DNA of 64,000 bases from Flavobacterium sp. (lineage in GTDB: Bacteria > Bacteroidota > Bacteroidia > Flavobacteriales > Flavobacteriaceae), in NCBI RefSeq assembly GCF_027484205.1, contig NZ_JAIXUB010000001.1, positions 253,528-317,527 of the forward strand, in the 5' to 3' direction. Numbering within the stretch: the stretch's first letter is position 1; every line of letters begins with the position of its first letter. The notes under the pieces are model-generated. The model ran no database searches. It had not been told where the DNA came from and was given only the letters and a program-made list of their open reading frames with translations. Both the position numbers and the translations under genes were made by a program. Positions 16,285-26,489 of the stretch are shown in pieces.

Positions 16285-17214
16285 GTGATTCTCTTTTTTT
16301 CAAATATTAATCATGAAATAGAAAAAGAAAAAATTATATACAAAAAACACAATGCCATTTTAGATATATATAATTCACTAATTTCTATAAACTGTTTGGT
16401 TTTATTATTAATCCAAATAGTACTTTATGAAGATAGAAAAATACTTTTTATATTTTGGTTGTTTACAATAATATCAATATTGATTTGTCTATTTATTAAA
16501 AAGCATTCCATAAAATTCCATTCAGCATACATTATTCTGATATCTTTCGCTCTTTTTATTATATGCTTCCTCACTCCATTGAGCAAAGGATATATAATGT
16601 TTTATGTGATATTGATTTTATTCATACCCTTTATAATTAATCCAATATATAATTTCAAAAAAAATTTATTCATTTATTTCATACTTCTGTTTGAAATATT
16701 GTTTTTAATAATTCATTATTATAGTGGTTTTGAATCTATAAACAAATCCATGGATTTTCTGAACTCAAACTTTGGATTTAACCTTTCTTTAATTAGTCTT
16801 GACTTAATAGTTTACAAAATTTTATGCTCTAAAAAAGAGCAACTATACCTAAAAATTATTGAGATAAGTAATTCAAAAACAACTCCACAAAATTCAAAAT
16901 CAAATTCAAAAAGCAATATTTCCAATTTAATAGAATTAAAAAAAATTGCAGAGACCTCTCCAAATCTCTTTTACATAGAATTTCTTTTAGTTTTTCCAAA
17001 CTTTGTTAATGAGATTAATAAACTAAACAAATCTATTAATAGCAATGAAATTTTAGTTTGTGCTTACATCAAGTTAAATTATTCCACAAAAGAAATTGCT
17101 CGATATACAAAATCATCTGTTAGGGCAATTGAATCTAAAAAATTCAGAATAAGAAAAAAATTAAAACTAACTTCAAATGATAATTTGAATGATTTTTTAA
17201 TTCATTTAGAGTAG
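16285..17214 (+). CDS. Membrane-anchored LuxR-type transcriptional regulator
   Basis: The likely start is GTG; no suitable ATG is near. The 309-residue protein has about six hydrophobic helices between residues 30 and 185. A polar linker and a C-terminal GerE/LuxR-type HTH follow: INSNEILVCAYIKLNYSTKE then IARYTKSSVRAIESKKFRIR. This layout is common in Bacteroidota, where the DNA-binding domain hangs from the membrane and is thought to respond to an envelope or ligand signal. Its targets are unknown; the two-component genes begin 360 bp downstream. Confidence 0.7.
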   Translation: MILFFSNINHEIEKEKIIYKKHNAILDIYNSLISINCLVLLLIQIVLYEDRKILFIFWLFTIISILICLFIKKHSIKFHSAYIILISFALFIICFLTPLSKGYIMFYVILILFIPFIINPIYNFKKNLFIYFILLFEILFLIIHYYSGFESINKSMDFLNSNFGFNLSLISLDLIVYKILCSKKEQLYLKIIEISNSKTTPQNSKSNSKSNISNLIELKKIAETSPNLFYIEFLLVFPNFVNEINKLNKSINSNEILVCAYIKLNYSTKEIARYTKSSVRAIESKKFRIRKKLKLTSNDNLNDFLIHLE

Positions 17215-17571
17215 TAACCATTATCCCTGTAGAATTAATTCTACTCATTTCTACACTTTTCATACATTTTTTTTTTGCTCAAACCACTGACTACAGAAGT
17301 ACTTAACTAAAAGCACTAGGTTTTTTGCGCAAAAATGAGTAGTTACTTAACTATTGAATATCAAATACATAAACATATTTTTATACTGTTTAAAAGTAAC
17401 TACAGAAAATTTAAAACCGAAAAAAAATACCAACTATAAAATTAGGTAACATTCGACAATTGGAAAAAAAAATCAATAATCCATTTTTTTAATAAATTTT
17501 TAAACAATGGCTTCTTAATAATAAATCGAATTTTACAATGATTCAGAATTTCTTGATTAAAAATAGTATTT
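17215..17571. promoter_or_regulatory. Palindrome-rich region upstream of a two-component system
   Basis: This gene-free region contains the perfect 16-bp palindrome GTAGAATTAATTCTAC at 17229-17244. It also contains a perfect 10-bp inverted repeat, GTAGTTACTT at 17339-17348 and AAGTAACTAC at 17394-17403, and two copies of CTACAGAA at 17291 and 17401. They look like operator sites for a regulator of the operon that starts at 17572. Confidence 0.4.
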
Positions 17572-18291
17572 ATGGTACAGATTACAATATTCATATTAGT
17601 GGTGCTTCTCATAATAGCTTTAGCGCTTACCATAATTACTTTTATTAAAAATAAAAGAATAATCCTTGAAAATCAAATAATAAAGATAGATTCTTATGAC
17701 AAAGAACAAGCCATTAAAGAAGCAAATCATAGGGTTAAAAATAATTTGCAACTCATAAATAGTTTGCTGAGTTACCAGGCGAGGGAATATAAAAATCAAG
17801 ATGTGGATAGCTTTTTACTGAAAGGACAAAAAAGAATTAATTCAATTATTCTTCTCCATGAAAATTTTGACATCAACACGAACAATAATAAGGTTAATTT
17901 AAAAAAATATATTGAAGACCTTTTTGACTTTTTTACAGATTTGTTTGAAATTGAAAAAAAATCAATCCAATTTCATCTAAATACAAACGATATACAAATT
18001 GATATAGAAACAGCATTACCATTAGGTATAGTATTAAATGAATTAATCTGTAATTCACTTATTCATGCTTTCCCAAACCAAAATTCAGAAAATAAAATTA
18101 AAATTGATTTATTGAGAGCAGATAAAAAAAAATACCATTTAATATATAAAGACAACGGATGTGGTTTTTTATACAAAACAAATAAAGGGTTAGGACTAAA
18201 AATCATTGACATCTTTTTAACTCAAATTGATGCGTTTTATACAATAGATTCTTCAAAAGGCACAACTGTTACAATAGTTTTTAAGACTTAA
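17572..18291 (+). CDS. Sensor histidine kinase, HisKA_2 type
   Basis: The 239-residue protein has one N-terminal TM helix (about 4-26) and then a HisKA_2 box with H53 in EANHRVKNNLQLINSLLSYQ. The HATPase domain follows: N-box LNELICNSLIHAF, G1 box DNGCGF and G2 box NKGLGLKIID. It has no periplasmic sensor domain, so the signal must come through the helix or a partner. It is followed 12 bp later by its probable response regulator. Confidence 0.85.
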   Translation: MVQITIFILVVLLIIALALTIITFIKNKRIILENQIIKIDSYDKEQAIKEANHRVKNNLQLINSLLSYQAREYKNQDVDSFLLKGQKRINSIILLHENFDINTNNNKVNLKKYIEDLFDFFTDLFEIEKKSIQFHLNTNDIQIDIETALPLGIVLNELICNSLIHAFPNQNSENKIKIDLLRADKKKYHLIYKDNGCGFLYKTNKGLGLKIIDIFLTQIDAFYTIDSSKGTTVTIVFKT

Positions 18292-18303
18292 ATATTATTT
18301 CTT

Positions 18304-19092
18304 ATGGAAAAGAAAAACATAATAATAATAGAAGATGAGTTTATAATAGCACAAGAAATTAAACACATTCTTGACGATGTAGGAGACTATAATGTCTTTG
18401 CAAACATTAATACTTACGAAAAAGCGATTGAAGCTATAGAAAACTTAAATCCACATTTAGTGCTTATAGATATTAAAATTAAAAGTATAAAAAGTGGAAT
18501 CGATGTAGGTACCTATCTTCAAAATAAAGATGAAATACCATTTATCTATATTACTTCATTTTCAGACTCTTTAACTCTTGAAAAAGTAAAGAGCACAAGA
18601 CCTTATGGATTCATTATTAAACCCTTCAAGGACAGAGATATTGTTTCTACTGTATTTCTGACACTTAGTAACTATTCTCATAAAAATCTTGACAACTTAA
18701 AAAACAACAATGATATTGTCGAAGAAGTTCCTTTAGCTATAAGAAATGTTATTAGCTACATAAATGATAATATATATGAGAGAATTGATATTGAAGAATT
18801 AGCAAAACTAACTCGTTGGAAAAAACACCACTTTCTAAGAATTTTTGCTAAAGAAGTTGGTGTGACTCCATATCAATATATTCTAAAGAGAAAAATAGAT
18901 ATAGCTAAATCACTTATAAAAGAGACAGAACAACCAATTAATGAAATTGCATACGACTTAGGCTTCATTAACTATGGAAACTTCAGTCAAATATTCAAAA
19001 AATTTATCAAACAATCTCCTGAAAGCTATAAAAAAGTTATACAACTTCAAAAGAAAGCAAAGTCAGAATTCCCTAAAAAAGAATACTACTAA
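18304..19092 (+). CDS. Response regulator with REC and AraC-type HTH
   Basis: The 262-residue protein has a receiver domain (1-120) with acidic pair E10-D11, phospho-acceptor D56 in LVLIDIKI and the conserved Lys in GFIIKPF. An AraC-family DNA-binding domain follows at about 150-250, with LAKLTRWKKHHFLRIF and EIAYDLGFINYGNFSQIFKK. It forms a two-component pair with the kinase upstream. The T9SS surface-protein operon that begins about 110 bp downstream is a plausible target. Confidence 0.88.
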   Translation: MEKKNIIIIEDEFIIAQEIKHILDDVGDYNVFANINTYEKAIEAIENLNPHLVLIDIKIKSIKSGIDVGTYLQNKDEIPFIYITSFSDSLTLEKVKSTRPYGFIIKPFKDRDIVSTVFLTLSNYSHKNLDNLKNNNDIVEEVPLAIRNVISYINDNIYERIDIEELAKLTRWKKHHFLRIFAKEVGVTPYQYILKRKIDIAKSLIKETEQPINEIAYDLGFINYGNFSQIFKKFIKQSPESYKKVIQLQKKAKSEFPKKEYY

Positions 19093-19203
19093 AATAACCT
19101 GTTAATAAAAAAAAGCAATTAATCATGTTGAAAGTAAATTTAAAGACACCTTGTGCTTTTGCTTCAAAATACATTTGTACCGTATAACATAAAAACAGAA
19201 GTT

Positions 19204-19413
19204 ATGAGAAAAAACAAAAAGTACATACAATTTATTATTGTAATGGCACTTTTGCTAGGTTCTACTTTGAGCACATACGCTCAAGATGATGACGGTCCAG
19301 TTACACCTCCTGATGCAGCACCAATTAATGATTGGTTGACTTATGCGTTTTTTGTAGGTGTTTCAGTTGGTGCAATTGTTTTTTTAAAAAGGAAAAAGAC
19401 AATAAGTAATTAA
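19204..19413 (+). CDS. Small exported single-pass membrane protein
   Basis: Starting at MRKNKKYIQ, the 69-residue protein has a signal peptide cleaved near TYAQ, an acidic Pro-rich linker (DDDGPVTPPDAAPINDWL), one TM helix and a basic end KRKKT. Small proteins of this shape often lie beside large T9SS substrates in Flavobacterium. The frame open from 19153 has an earlier Met, but it would bury the signal peptide. Function unknown. Confidence 0.6.
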   Translation: MRKNKKYIQFIIVMALLLGSTLSTYAQDDDGPVTPPDAAPINDWLTYAFFVGVSVGAIVFLKRKKTISN

Positions 19414-19505
19414 TGTTGATTAAAATCTTTTGCGAAACTTTATTATAAAGATTATTACAACTAAAATTAATAGAAAATAAATACTAACTTTAAAATTAAC
19501 AAATT

Positions 19506-21911
19506 TTGAAAACAATTACATTTAATTCAAAAAACAAATTAATTGTTCCTAAAAATGTGAGTTTGCTCTTCATGTTAATGTTAAGTTTTATTGGTAATGC
19601 CCAAGTGCAAAACAATGGAAACCTACACATTGCAAACGAAGGACAAATGTATGTTCAAACCAGTAGTTACAATTTTGGAGCATCACCTGCTACAACTTCT
19701 ACTACAAGAACAACCTCAACTTATGGAAAATTAATTTTTGCATCAGGAGTAACTCATTCAAGTGCTTCTGATTCACACTTTACAGACGGTTACGTTAGAA
19801 CGCTAAGTACATCGCAATTCATTTTCCCAATTGGACAATCAGGAGTTTATGCTCCAGCTGCAGTTATTGCAACAGCTGCTACAGGTGTTGATGCAGCATA
19901 TTACAGAGCAAATCCTTCAACGATAGGAACTGCAATTGATGGTTCGATTACTTCAATATCTTCAATTGAATATTGGGATATTAAAAGTGCCTCTGCAAAC
20001 GGGAAAATTTCTCTAACTTGGAGAACTTCAAGTAATGTAACTACCCTTACAAGTTCCGATTTATCAAAATTGGTTATTGCTGGATGGGATGGATCTAAAT
20101 GGGTTCAAATTCCATCAATTTTAGATACAACTTCAATTCTTTCAACTACAAGCTCACTATCAGAAGGCTCCATTACATCAACTTATGATGTAGTCCTTTC
20201 AAATTATAGTGCTTACACATTAGGAACTAAAGGTGATTGTAGTCCTTTTATTGCATCGTCAGGAATAACTAAAACTTGGAATGGCACTTGGTCGCCATCA
20301 GCACCAACTATAGTTGACCCTGTTGTTATTAATGCTCCATACAGTGGTAGTCTATCGTGTAACTCATTGACTCTAAACGCAGACATTACACTTGCAAATA
20401 ATGAATTCGTAGACATTCAAAATGGCGTTACTGGAACAGGAAAAATTATCATGTCTAGTCAAGCAAGTATAGTTCAAAGAACCTCTGGAAGTGCTCCAAA
20501 TATTGAGTTAACAAAACAAACTAGAGATTTAAGAAGATTTGACTATGTTTATTGGGGTTCTCCAATTGCACCAGCTTTAACAAATACTAATGCAGACTTT
20601 TTTGCACAATTAGCGTCTGCTAGACCTACAACAATACCTAGCGGAACTATTGGTGCATTTGACCTAAAATATACTTGGCAAGCAGGACCTACTTACGGAT
20701 GGCAAACACTTTTAGCAATGCCCAATCCAGGAACAGGATTCATCATGAGGGTTAAACCAATAGCTCCTTATACAAACGATACAAATGCTGACAAAATCAA
20801 TCTTAAATTTGCTGGTGTAGCTAATAACGGAGATTATACAGTTACTGTAAATCAAAACCCTGCATTCCCTAACGGCAAAAGCAGTCACAACATTTTAGCA
20901 AACCCATACCCATCAGCAATTGATGGAGATATGTTTCTTAGACAAAACTCCAATCTCGATGGCGTAATATATATTTGGCAACAAGCAACACAGCCAGGAT
21001 CTTCATTATCAACAACATATTCGCAAGCAGACTTTCTTGTTTATACTCGTGCAGGATTTGTTACTCCTTCAACAGTTGGAGGAACTTTCGATGGTAAAAT
21101 TGCTTCAGGACAAGGATTCCAGGTAAAAGCATTAAGTACTGGACCAGTAACTTTTACAAACTGTATGCGTTTAACTGGAAATAATAATAGCTTCTTTAGA
21201 ACTAGTACTGATTATACAAATGTAGAGAGTCCTTTAGATAGATTCAAACTTACAATGACTGGATCTAACGATGTATATAGCCAAATATTAATTGCCTACA
21301 CACCTGATGCAACCCTTGATTACGATAGAATGTATGATGCAGGTAGAAATTCTTCAAGCACGGCGCAACTGTACAGTATACTTGAAGCTGATGGAAGAAG
21401 ACTTGCTATTAATGCAAGACCTGAATTTGTTGCAACGGACATAGTTCCCCTTGGTATTTATAAAAACAATACTAATAGCGAAATTTTTACAATAAACATT
21501 GAGCAAAAAGAAGGTATTTTCAACAATGGTCAAAACGTTTATCTGCACGATAAAACTTTAAATATTTATCACGATTTCAATAATGGAAATTATAGTTTTA
21601 CATCTAATACAACTGATTTAAACGAGAGATTTGATATTGTTTATGAAACTTCAACACTAAATAATCCTGACTTTAATAATTATAATGCAATTGCAACAAT
21701 TAATAATGGAACTCTAACTATTAAAGCTAACAAAGAAATGGAAACTATTGATATTTATGATATCGCTGGTAAACACGTTCGTTCATTTGAAGCTGAAAAT
21801 AGTACTGATTTCACATCTACTTTTATTCAAGCAGAAGGATTTTACATAGCTAAAATAAAATTAACAACAGGTGAAATAGTTACTCAAAAATTGATTAATA
21901 GTACTAAGTAA
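19506..21911 (+). CDS. Large secreted surface protein with T9SS sorting domain
   Basis: The apparent start is TTG; an alternative Met is 22 codons in. A signal peptide ends near FIGNAQ. The 801-residue protein is rich in Thr, Ser and Asn, with an early region that has repeated GVTHSSASDSHFTDGYVRT-like beta strands. A C-terminal sorting domain holds LTIKANKEMETIDIYDIAGK and ends TQKLINSTK, closest to the type C form. It should be moved to the cell surface by T9SS. It is followed 19 bp later by an OmpA-like protein. Confidence 0.8.
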   Translation: MKTITFNSKNKLIVPKNVSLLFMLMLSFIGNAQVQNNGNLHIANEGQMYVQTSSYNFGASPATTSTTRTTSTYGKLIFASGVTHSSASDSHFTDGYVRTLSTSQFIFPIGQSGVYAPAAVIATAATGVDAAYYRANPSTIGTAIDGSITSISSIEYWDIKSASANGKISLTWRTSSNVTTLTSSDLSKLVIAGWDGSKWVQIPSILDTTSILSTTSSLSEGSITSTYDVVLSNYSAYTLGTKGDCSPFIASSGITKTWNGTWSPSAPTIVDPVVINAPYSGSLSCNSLTLNADITLANNEFVDIQNGVTGTGKIIMSSQASIVQRTSGSAPNIELTKQTRDLRRFDYVYWGSPIAPALTNTNADFFAQLASARPTTIPSGTIGAFDLKYTWQAGPTYGWQTLLAMPNPGTGFIMRVKPIAPYTNDTNADKINLKFAGVANNGDYTVTVNQNPAFPNGKSSHNILANPYPSAIDGDMFLRQNSNLDGVIYIWQQATQPGSSLSTTYSQADFLVYTRAGFVTPSTVGGTFDGKIASGQGFQVKALSTGPVTFTNCMRLTGNNNSFFRTSTDYTNVESPLDRFKLTMTGSNDVYSQILIAYTPDATLDYDRMYDAGRNSSSTAQLYSILEADGRRLAINARPEFVATDIVPLGIYKNNTNSEIFTINIEQKEGIFNNGQNVYLHDKTLNIYHDFNNGNYSFTSNTTDLNERFDIVYETSTLNNPDFNNYNAIATINNGTLTIKANKEMETIDIYDIAGKHVRSFEAENSTDFTSTFIQAEGFYIAKIKLTTGEIVTQKLINSTK

Positions 21912-21930
21912 TTGCCAAAATTATACATAA

Positions 21931-23241
21931 ATGAAAAAAATATTTTATATACTGCTTCTATCACAACCTTTCACTACTGTTTTTGCCCAAACAGAAGATG
22001 ATACAACTTCTAAAGAAAAGAAACCCTTTAATAGTTGGTCTATAGAAGTTAATGTAGGTCAAAACAAAGCTGTAAGACCTTTTACACCAGGTTACTATTC
22101 TTCTGATCCGTCTAAATACTTCAATTTTAGTGATGTAAATCATATTGATTTAGGTGTGCGTTACATGTTTAGCAATAAATTTGGTTTAAAATTCGACCTA
22201 GCATCAGATGAAGTCGCAAATCAATCAGGTAGTGGTTCATTACCATTCGAGGTAAAGCAATACAGAATTGCACTTCAAGGTGTAGCGAATTTAGGTAGAA
22301 TTATGGCATTCGAAACGTTTACTAATCGTTTCAATCTTCTAGGACATGCTGGTATTCAGGTATCTCAACTTACACCTCAAATGGGAGTAAACAAAGATGT
22401 CACTGAAGATAACGGCGGAATCATTGTAGGATTAACACCACAACTAAGAATTAATAAATGGTTAGTCGTTACAGGTGACTTTAGTGTATTAAGCAATGTG
22501 CGTCAACATTTTAATTGGGACGGTTCTTACTCAGCAGAAGATAACAACCTTTCAGGAATGTTATACAATACATCACTTGGTCTTACAGTTTATCTTGGTA
22601 AAAAAGAAAAACATGCTGATTGGTATCTTGAAAAAGACATGCTAAAAGAAATAAAAAGTGAAGACAAAGAAGCCAGAAGACGTCTAGATGATATTGAAAC
22701 CATGCTTTCAGATGTTGATAAAGACGGAGTCCCTGATTATTTAGATAGTCAAAACAATACTCCTGCTGGATTGAAAGTAGATACTAAAGGACGTTTTATT
22801 GATAACAATAGAAATGGTGTGGCAGACGAACTTGAAAGAACTCCTAATGATGGAAAAGACGGAATTAATACAACCTCTACAACAAAAGACGATGCAATCA
22901 AGTCACTAATTGAAAAAGGTTTTGTAAATATTTTTTATAATGTAAATCAAGATACACCTAATAGTGGCTCAACTAATAACATATATTATATTATTGAATT
23001 TTTACGTAAATATCCAGAAACAAAAGTAAAACTTGTTGGTTATGCTGATGTTAGAGGTGGTGAAAAAACAAATAAAGATTTGTCTAACCGTAGAGCTCAA
23101 AAACTTTTCAATATAATTACAGCAAGCGGTATAGATGCATCTAGATTGTCATTTTCCGCTGGTGGTGTAGATAAGTCATATACTGGAGATAGTAAAATTA
23201 GCCTTGATTTAGCTAGAAGAGTTGCAGTTATTCTTGAATAA
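21931..23241 (+). CDS. OmpA-family outer-membrane protein
   Basis: The 436-residue protein has a signal peptide ending near VFAQ and an N-terminal region of about 200 residues that looks like a beta-barrel. Calcium-binding thrombospondin type 3 motifs follow (VDKDGVPDYLDSQNNTPAG and DNNRNGVADELE). The C-terminal OmpA domain has the pattern VKLVGYADVRGGEKTN and LSNRRAQKLFN, which binds peptidoglycan. The gene follows the T9SS protein closely, so the two may act together at the surface. Confidence 0.88.
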   Translation: MKKIFYILLLSQPFTTVFAQTEDDTTSKEKKPFNSWSIEVNVGQNKAVRPFTPGYYSSDPSKYFNFSDVNHIDLGVRYMFSNKFGLKFDLASDEVANQSGSGSLPFEVKQYRIALQGVANLGRIMAFETFTNRFNLLGHAGIQVSQLTPQMGVNKDVTEDNGGIIVGLTPQLRINKWLVVTGDFSVLSNVRQHFNWDGSYSAEDNNLSGMLYNTSLGLTVYLGKKEKHADWYLEKDMLKEIKSEDKEARRRLDDIETMLSDVDKDGVPDYLDSQNNTPAGLKVDTKGRFIDNNRNGVADELERTPNDGKDGINTTSTTKDDAIKSLIEKGFVNIFYNVNQDTPNSGSTNNIYYIIEFLRKYPETKVKLVGYADVRGGEKTNKDLSNRRAQKLFNIITASGIDASRLSFSAGGVDKSYTGDSKISLDLARRVAVILE

Positions 23242-23287
23242 TTGTTAGAAATTCTATAACTAAGTTTAAAACAACATTTTGATTATG

Positions 23288-23320
23288 AAAAGAGCTGTCT
23301 AAAAAGGCAGCTCTTTTTTT
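23288..23320 (+). terminator. Terminator after the ompA-like gene
   Basis: A 12-bp stem with one G-T pair (AAAAGAGCTGTC with GGCAGCTCTTTT) is followed by a long T-run. Confidence 0.88.
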
Positions 23321-23354
23321 TTTACTGAAATTTTTTTTTAGAAATTGAATTTGT

Positions 23355-23506
23355 CTTTTAAAATATATAAAATAGTATTGAGAAACGTAATTATTATTGA
23401 GAAAAAAAATATTGCAAAGCTTGGCTAAGGAATTATTTTTCTGAATAATTTTAACAAAAAAGAGCAAGTAGATTAGACAAATTTATAGGTTTATAGGATA
23501 TTAAAT
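23355..23506. repeat. Degenerate copy of the MITE-like repeat
   Basis: The stretch shares the order of blocks seen in the full copies: TATATAAAATAGT at the left, then ATTGCAAAGCTTGGCTAAGG, ending with AGCAAGTAGATTAG. It has lost clear terminal repeats. The remaining gap from 23507 to 23760 shows no gene. Confidence 0.5.
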
Positions 23507-23858
23507 TTATTACTCAATTATCAAATATAAGTCCAAACTCATCATTAGATTTCTTCTTTAAAAATTTCTAAACTTTTAATTTTAATTAATAAACAACTCC
23601 TTCCACATTATGAAAGTTGTGGTGCAGGTAAAGAAATTTTTTGAACAATTAAACAAAGCGGTACACCAACCCTACTCCATAATGAAAAAATAACCAAAAA
23701 TGGGGGACCAAGGAAGTCAATTAAAAGAATTCAACTTTACACCATAAACTTCCTAAAACTTTAATAATTAGCAAACTTCAAAAAAATAAGACAAGACACA
23801 ATATACATTTATCATTTTTTATATCAATAAAAAGGTACCGTCAAAAAAAATACAGCAA

Positions 23859-23866
23859 TACTTTTG
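23859..23866 (+). promoter_or_regulatory. -7 promoter element in a duplicated leader
   Basis: TACTTTTG fits TAnnTTTG exactly. About 200 bp around it, from 23740 to the gene start, is clearly similar to 27245-27454 before the related gene at 27455. The same motif is kept at 27357-27364, which supports a functional promoter. The leader would be about 105 nt. Confidence 0.5.
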
Positions 23867-23978
23867 TACACGAAATAAAATTATCTTCATTTATAGCTAC
23901 TATTTTTTATGAATGAAGTAGTTACTAAATTGAAAAAGTTAAATTAAATTTTAAAAAACAGTTAATCAAATTTTAAAA

Positions 23979-26036
23979 ATGAAACAATTAATTTCAATAC
24001 TACTCCTTTCATTAGGTTTAGTATCTTATGGGCAAGTTAAAGTTGGTAACAATATTACCACATTACAAAATGGTTCCCTACTTGAGTTAGAAACAAACGG
24101 AACCAAAGCAGGTTTAAAGTTAGCAGAAGTTGCGCTGACTGATGTAAATGACGTAACAACAATTCCAGTTACTGCTGCTAGTAAAGGAATGTTAGTATAC
24201 AACACTGCTGCTTCAGGTGTTGGTGAAGCTGCTGTAGTAGCAGGAGTTTATGTTTTTGATGGTGTTAAATGGGCTAAATTTGACACTAAAAACCAACCAA
24301 ATACTGGTTTAGACTTAGGTTATGTAGTGGCTTGGCCAGCTAATACCATTCCGCCAGATTTTCTTTTACCCTTAAATGGAGGTACCTACAATTGGGCGGA
24401 TTATGCAGATTTGAAAAATATGCATAACTTATATCCTAATCAATTTATCAGTGCTTCAACAGCAACAACCTTTACATTGATAGACATCAATAGCAATGGT
24501 CGTTTTTTAAGAGGAGGTAACACAGCAGGGGTAACACAAGATGATGCAACGGCACTACCAACAACAGCTTTTACAGTAAGTAGTGAAAGCGCTGGCACAC
24601 CTACAGGATCTATTTCATCGGTTTCTGCGGGTACGCCTTCTGGATCGTTATCAACAGGTGGTGCTCACACACATACTTACTTAAGAACGAGTAATGCAGG
24701 AGAAATTGTTTCAGGAGGTTCGGGTGCGGTAGTAGTTGGAGAAGAAAACTCAAATGTTGCAAATACAACTAATAGTGCTGGAGATCACACGCACACTTTT
24801 ACAGGTAGTGCATTAGCGGCACACAATCATACTTTTACAGGTACCGCTCTAGGAGCACACAATCATACCTTGTCAGGAGGCGATAGCGAAACACGTCCAT
24901 TCAATATTTCAGTAATGTGGTGTTTAAAAGTGAAAAGTTTAGCAACAAGCGGTTCCGTTACTGTGAATAATTTAGAAGTTGCGGCCAGCGCAAATAACGG
25001 TTTAACTGCTAACTCATATACTATATCACTTGGTGGTACATTACTAAATGATACGACTATCGATATGAGTACAAAAAATTTAAGTTTTAACAATGGTAAA
25101 ATAGGTATTGGAACTACAGCCCCAACTACAACTTTAGATATAAGCGGAAGCACAACAGGTGGTTTTCCTTCATTATCATTGAATAACAATAATGGAACTA
25201 CATTTGGGACTTCTATAATTAGGGCTTATATGGATACCTATGATTCTGTTATCCAAATGTTATCACCTTCAGCTATTGGTGGTTCTGCAGGCGGTTTAAA
25301 ATTATCAACCCCAAGACTTTCAGCTTTTGACCCTTCTCAAATTGAGTCATCTACAGGTTTATGGTTAAGAGCTGGTACTAGTTCATTATCAATGAACAGT
25401 AGTGGCATTGTTAGTGTTGGATCTGGCACATCTACTGCAAGACTAGAGGTAAACTCTGGTTCAACAAATACTTCTGGGCTAAAGTTTACCAACCTTACCT
25501 CTGCCGCTCCAGCAACTACTGGAACACCACTGGGTGTAGATGCCAGCGGTAATGTAGTTACGCTACAAACCTCTGCAATTGTAGCAGGTGGTTGCAAAAC
25601 CTATCTAGGTAATATCCAGCAAACTGTAAATATTGGTGGTCAAGTAGTATTTAGCGGTGAAGCACCATATTCTTTAGGTTTAGGTACTATTTCTATGGTG
25701 GGTACCACAGGTATCAGATTGCCAGCGGGTAGGTATTACCGCGTTGATTTTAATGTTGGGAATTCAATCTCATCTACTGGTGCCGCATCCGCTAGATTTG
25801 GTATTTATAATAGTGCAACTAATGCTTTGCTGGCTCCATTAGCATATATTGAATATAATACTCCTCTTAGTGGTTCAGGAACCACAACCGCATACGTAAA
25901 TGCAACTTCGGCAGATGTAACTATTGTTGTGAAATTGGTTGAAACCAGTAATGGTACTGCAACTTTAATAGGAAGTCCTTCTAGCTTTGGTAATGTTGGT
26001 GTACCACCTTCATTAACGGTTACCGCTTTAAACTAG
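23979..26036 (+). CDS. Secreted phage tail-fibre/collar-like protein
   Basis: The 685-residue protein has a signal peptide (MKQLISILLLSLGLVSYGQ) and the shared N-terminal module with LLELETNGTKAGLKLAEVAL. A phage tail-collar-like domain follows: GYVVAWPANTIPPDFLLPLN, then GRFLRGG, ending ETRPFNISVMWCLK. Between them lie HxH-rich stretches (GAHTHTY, GDHTHTF, AAHNHTF, GAHNHTL), as in metal-binding trimeric fibres of phages. A fibre-like segment with GIGTTAPTTTLDISG comes next. The C-terminal 130 residues look like a globular receptor-binding head. No T9SS tail is seen. It is probably a trimeric surface adhesin; the closest relative here is the gene at 31286. Confidence 0.75.
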   Translation: MKQLISILLLSLGLVSYGQVKVGNNITTLQNGSLLELETNGTKAGLKLAEVALTDVNDVTTIPVTAASKGMLVYNTAASGVGEAAVVAGVYVFDGVKWAKFDTKNQPNTGLDLGYVVAWPANTIPPDFLLPLNGGTYNWADYADLKNMHNLYPNQFISASTATTFTLIDINSNGRFLRGGNTAGVTQDDATALPTTAFTVSSESAGTPTGSISSVSAGTPSGSLSTGGAHTHTYLRTSNAGEIVSGGSGAVVVGEENSNVANTTNSAGDHTHTFTGSALAAHNHTFTGTALGAHNHTLSGGDSETRPFNISVMWCLKVKSLATSGSVTVNNLEVAASANNGLTANSYTISLGGTLLNDTTIDMSTKNLSFNNGKIGIGTTAPTTTLDISGSTTGGFPSLSLNNNNGTTFGTSIIRAYMDTYDSVIQMLSPSAIGGSAGGLKLSTPRLSAFDPSQIESSTGLWLRAGTSSLSMNSSGIVSVGSGTSTARLEVNSGSTNTSGLKFTNLTSAAPATTGTPLGVDASGNVVTLQTSAIVAGGCKTYLGNIQQTVNIGGQVVFSGEAPYSLGLGTISMVGTTGIRLPAGRYYRVDFNVGNSISSTGAASARFGIYNSATNALLAPLAYIEYNTPLSGSGTTTAYVNATSADVTIVVKLVETSNGTATLIGSPSSFGNVGVPPSLTVTALN

Positions 26037-26187
26037 CACAATAGTCATAGGAACAATTTTATGTGCTAATTCTGTTCTTTTGTTGACTAAATTGAAACTA
26101 AACCACTATGAACTAGAAGTCCATAAATTTGGTTTGGCAGACTGAAAGTCTGGGAAGTTAGATGGAGTAATTAATCCATAAATTTTT

Positions 26188-26246
26188 GCTACAGAATCAC
26201 AGATTAAAAACAATTAAAAAATCAGTGAATCTGTGGCAAAAAATAT
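26188..26246. repeat. Imperfect intergenic hairpin
   Basis: The arm TTTGCTACAGAATCACAGAT pairs with ATCAGTGAATCTGTGGCAAA with few mismatches across an A-rich loop. Hairpins of the kind GCCACAGATTCACAGATT are frequent between Flavobacterium genes. Confidence 0.5.
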
Positions 26247-26489
26247 TTTTAGAAGCTAAAACGAAATGCACTAAAAGCGTATAGTTTTATCACTATTTTT
26301 GACCAATAAAATGATACTTCAACTTAGAAAACATTATTATTCAAAATGTTATACTTACATTCAAAGAAGAATAGTTTAGAAAATAGATATTTACTACAAA
26401 AAAATTAATTAAAACTTGTAAAACGCATACGTTTTACAAGTTTTTTGTTAACAGCTATAACCAGTAGCTACAAAAAAACTTCTAATAAT

